DNA of 16,227 bases from an uncultured Eubacteriales bacterium (GTDB lineage: Bacteria > Bacillota > Clostridia > Oscillospirales > Acutalibacteraceae). Shown in pieces: positions 15,354 to 16,227 of the stretch. The stretch covers positions 1 to 16,227 of the forward strand of contig CAKSQS010000057.1 in assembly GCA_934486705.1 (NCBI GenBank), read 5' to 3'. A program made the translations under genes and the position numbers. Each line of letters starts with the position of its first letter. Positions within the stretch are counted from its first letter, which is position 1. Under the pieces are notes generated by a model. It had not been told where the DNA came from. It worked only from the letters and a program-made list of their open reading frames with translations, and did no database searches.

Positions 15354-15382
15354 ATTTTACATACTTAAAACGCCGCCGTCAA
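15354..15382 (-). promoter_or_regulatory. Predicted sigma-A promoter of azlC-azlD
   Basis: On the minus strand, -35 TTGACG (15382-15377, 5 of 6) and -10 TAAAAT (15359-15354, 5 of 6) are separated by exactly 17 bases. Transcription would begin near 15347, upstream of the hairpin, leaving a leader of about 80 bases before the azlC ATG. Confidence 0.65.
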
Positions 15383-15410
15383 TAGTTTTTTAAAATTTTA
15401 TTGCTCACAA

Positions 15411-15998
15411 TTACAGCTTTTGCCCGCACTCTGAGCAAAAGGCGCTGCCTTCGGCTATATCTGCGCCGCAGTTCGGACACTTGGTATTAAGCTTTGCGCC
15501 GCATTTACTGCAAAATTTAGCGCCCGCCGACATTTGCACCTTGCAATTCGGGCAAACAACCGCGCCCTCTGCCACCACAGCGCCCGCGGAATTTACAACA
15601 ACGGTTTTGCCGCCCGATAAAATGCAGGTCTCTATTACCTGAAAAATTTCGGCGGGCAGCTTTTTCTGCTTAAAAGCGCCCATTCCTGCGGTTATGGCAA
15701 GCGGCCATGCTATAAACAGCCCTATTGCGCCCGCGCCTATTTTATCCGACCATTGCCCTTCGCCTACCATTACGTTTAGCTGATTGCCTACAACTGCCAT
15801 TTGAACAGATACCGCAAGCCTCATTCCCGAAATGGTTTTCCAGCTATCCTGCGGCTGACTTGCCTGCATAACGTAACCGTCGGTTGTGCGTGAGCTTTGC
15901 ACATCCATTCCCTTTTCGCCGCGGAAAAAGTTTTCAAGGCGTGCGGCAACCGTTTCCACGTCTACTCCGTTTAACATAAAAACTCTTGATTCTGACAT
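15411..15998 (-). CDS. Membrane protein with C-terminal double zinc ribbon
   Basis: This 195-residue protein of unknown function ends in two zinc ribbons, each with two CxxC pairs: C149/C152 with C163/C166 and C174/C177 with C188/C191 (CPNCKVQMSAGAKFCSKC, then CPNCGADIAEGSAFCSEC). Residues 86-108 are hydrophobic (AIGLFIAWPLAITAGMGAF) and form one or two membrane passes. The N-terminal 80 residues look like a small alpha/beta domain (VETVAARLENFFRGEKGMDVQ). Such zinc-ribbon proteins are common in Clostridia, but their role is not established. The start ATG has GGAGGT upstream. The stop of the partial gene at 16015 lies 16 bases upstream, so the two probably form an operon. Confidence 0.85.
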   Translation of the reverse strand: MSESRVFMLNGVDVETVAARLENFFRGEKGMDVQSSRTTDGYVMQASQPQDSWKTISGMRLAVSVQMAVVGNQLNVMVGEGQWSDKIGAGAIGLFIAWPLAITAGMGAFKQKKLPAEIFQVIETCILSGGKTVVVNSAGAVVAEGAVVCPNCKVQMSAGAKFCSKCGAKLNTKCPNCGADIAEGSAFCSECGQKL

Positions 15999-16014
15999 TT
16001 TTTAAAACCTCCGT

Positions 16015-16227
16015 TTATTGTTTTTCAATATAGCCGCTTATAGGCTCGGTATACATATTGTCGTCCGTTACGGGCTTATAGCGTTTGCCGTCGTAAACAT
16101 CGGTAAAGCCGTTAGTAGCTTTATAAACCTCGTTTGTCTCGGTATCGTAAACGCGCTCATAGCCGAGAGTGGCGTCACTCTGCTTCTGGCTCATAATGTC
16201 ATAGCTTTTGTTGCGGTTCTCCCAGGA
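16015..16227 (-). CDS. 3' end of an unrecognised protein gene
   Basis: The last 70 codons of a gene entering from the right edge can be read without a break to a TAA at 16017-16015. The residues are hydrophilic and Tyr/Asp/Asn-rich (YDIMSQKQSDATLGYERVYD, then NGFTDVYDGKRY) with no membrane segment. I do not recognise the family; the repeated aromatic-Asp pattern could be a small beta-rich domain. It precedes the zinc-ribbon gene by 16 bases and shares its ribosome-site region, so joint transcription is likely. The start and most of the protein lie outside the window. Confidence 0.75.
   Translation of the reverse strand, partial: SWENRNKSYDIMSQKQSDATLGYERVYDTETNEVYKATNGFTDVYDGKRYKPVTDDNMYTEPISGYIEKQ

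Noticed and set aside
1..16227. tRNA or rRNA genes, CRISPR array, insertion sequence or prophage genes
   Set aside because: I saw no cloverleaf pattern, regularly spaced repeats, transposase or integrase frames, or terminal inverted repeats.

Overview
The window looks like a chromosomal segment of a low-to-moderate-GC Gram-positive bacterium, probably a Clostridia (Bacillota). The clues are strong GGAGG-type ribosome binding sites, sigma-A-like promoters, a lipoprotein-anchored solute-binding protein, ABC sugar-transport loci without their own ATPase, and YitT and AzlCD family genes. DUF5696 and Yip1/beta-propeller partners of sugar transporters are, as I recall, typical of Paenibacillaceae and gut Clostridia. 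A finer assignment cannot be made from the sequence alone. Nothing here marks a phage, a transposon, CRISPR or RNA genes.

Region 1 (1-12011, all minus strand) is one long operon. In transcription order it encodes: a lipoprotein solute-binding protein (12011-10623); a 916-residue second solute-binding protein with two N-terminal carbohydrate-binding-like domains and a helical spacer (10591-7841); a MalF-type/MalG-type permease pair (7829-6930, 6916-6068); a secreted beta-propeller/TPR/Yip1 membrane protein (6062-4029); a DUF5696 exported protein (4017-1864); and a second permease pair (1859-972, 959 to beyond the left edge). Two binding proteins, four permeases and two accessory exported proteins are strung together with gaps of only 4-13 bases after the second gene. 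The ribosome binding site of each gene lies on the stop codon of the one before. No ABC ATPase is present, so a shared MsmX/MsmK-type ATPase encoded elsewhere is expected. The most likely role is capture and import of complex oligosaccharides. The substrate is unknown.

Region 2 (12012-12324) is the divergent control region. It holds a good promoter for the operon, a weaker one for an AraC-family regulator, and two inverted repeats plus GCAAAAT direct repeats that could be operators or leader structures. Region 3 (12325-13215, plus strand) is the AraC regulator, presumably controlling the operon.

Region 4 (13335-15312) holds a YitT-family membrane protein on the plus strand. It converges, across a strong bidirectional terminator, on azlD and azlC (minus strand), a branched-chain amino acid exporter. 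azlC has its own promoter, and a perfect 16-bp hairpin lies in its leader. Region 5 (15411-16227, minus strand) holds a small membrane protein with a C-terminal double zinc ribbon and, upstream of it, the 3' end of an unrecognised gene running off the right edge.
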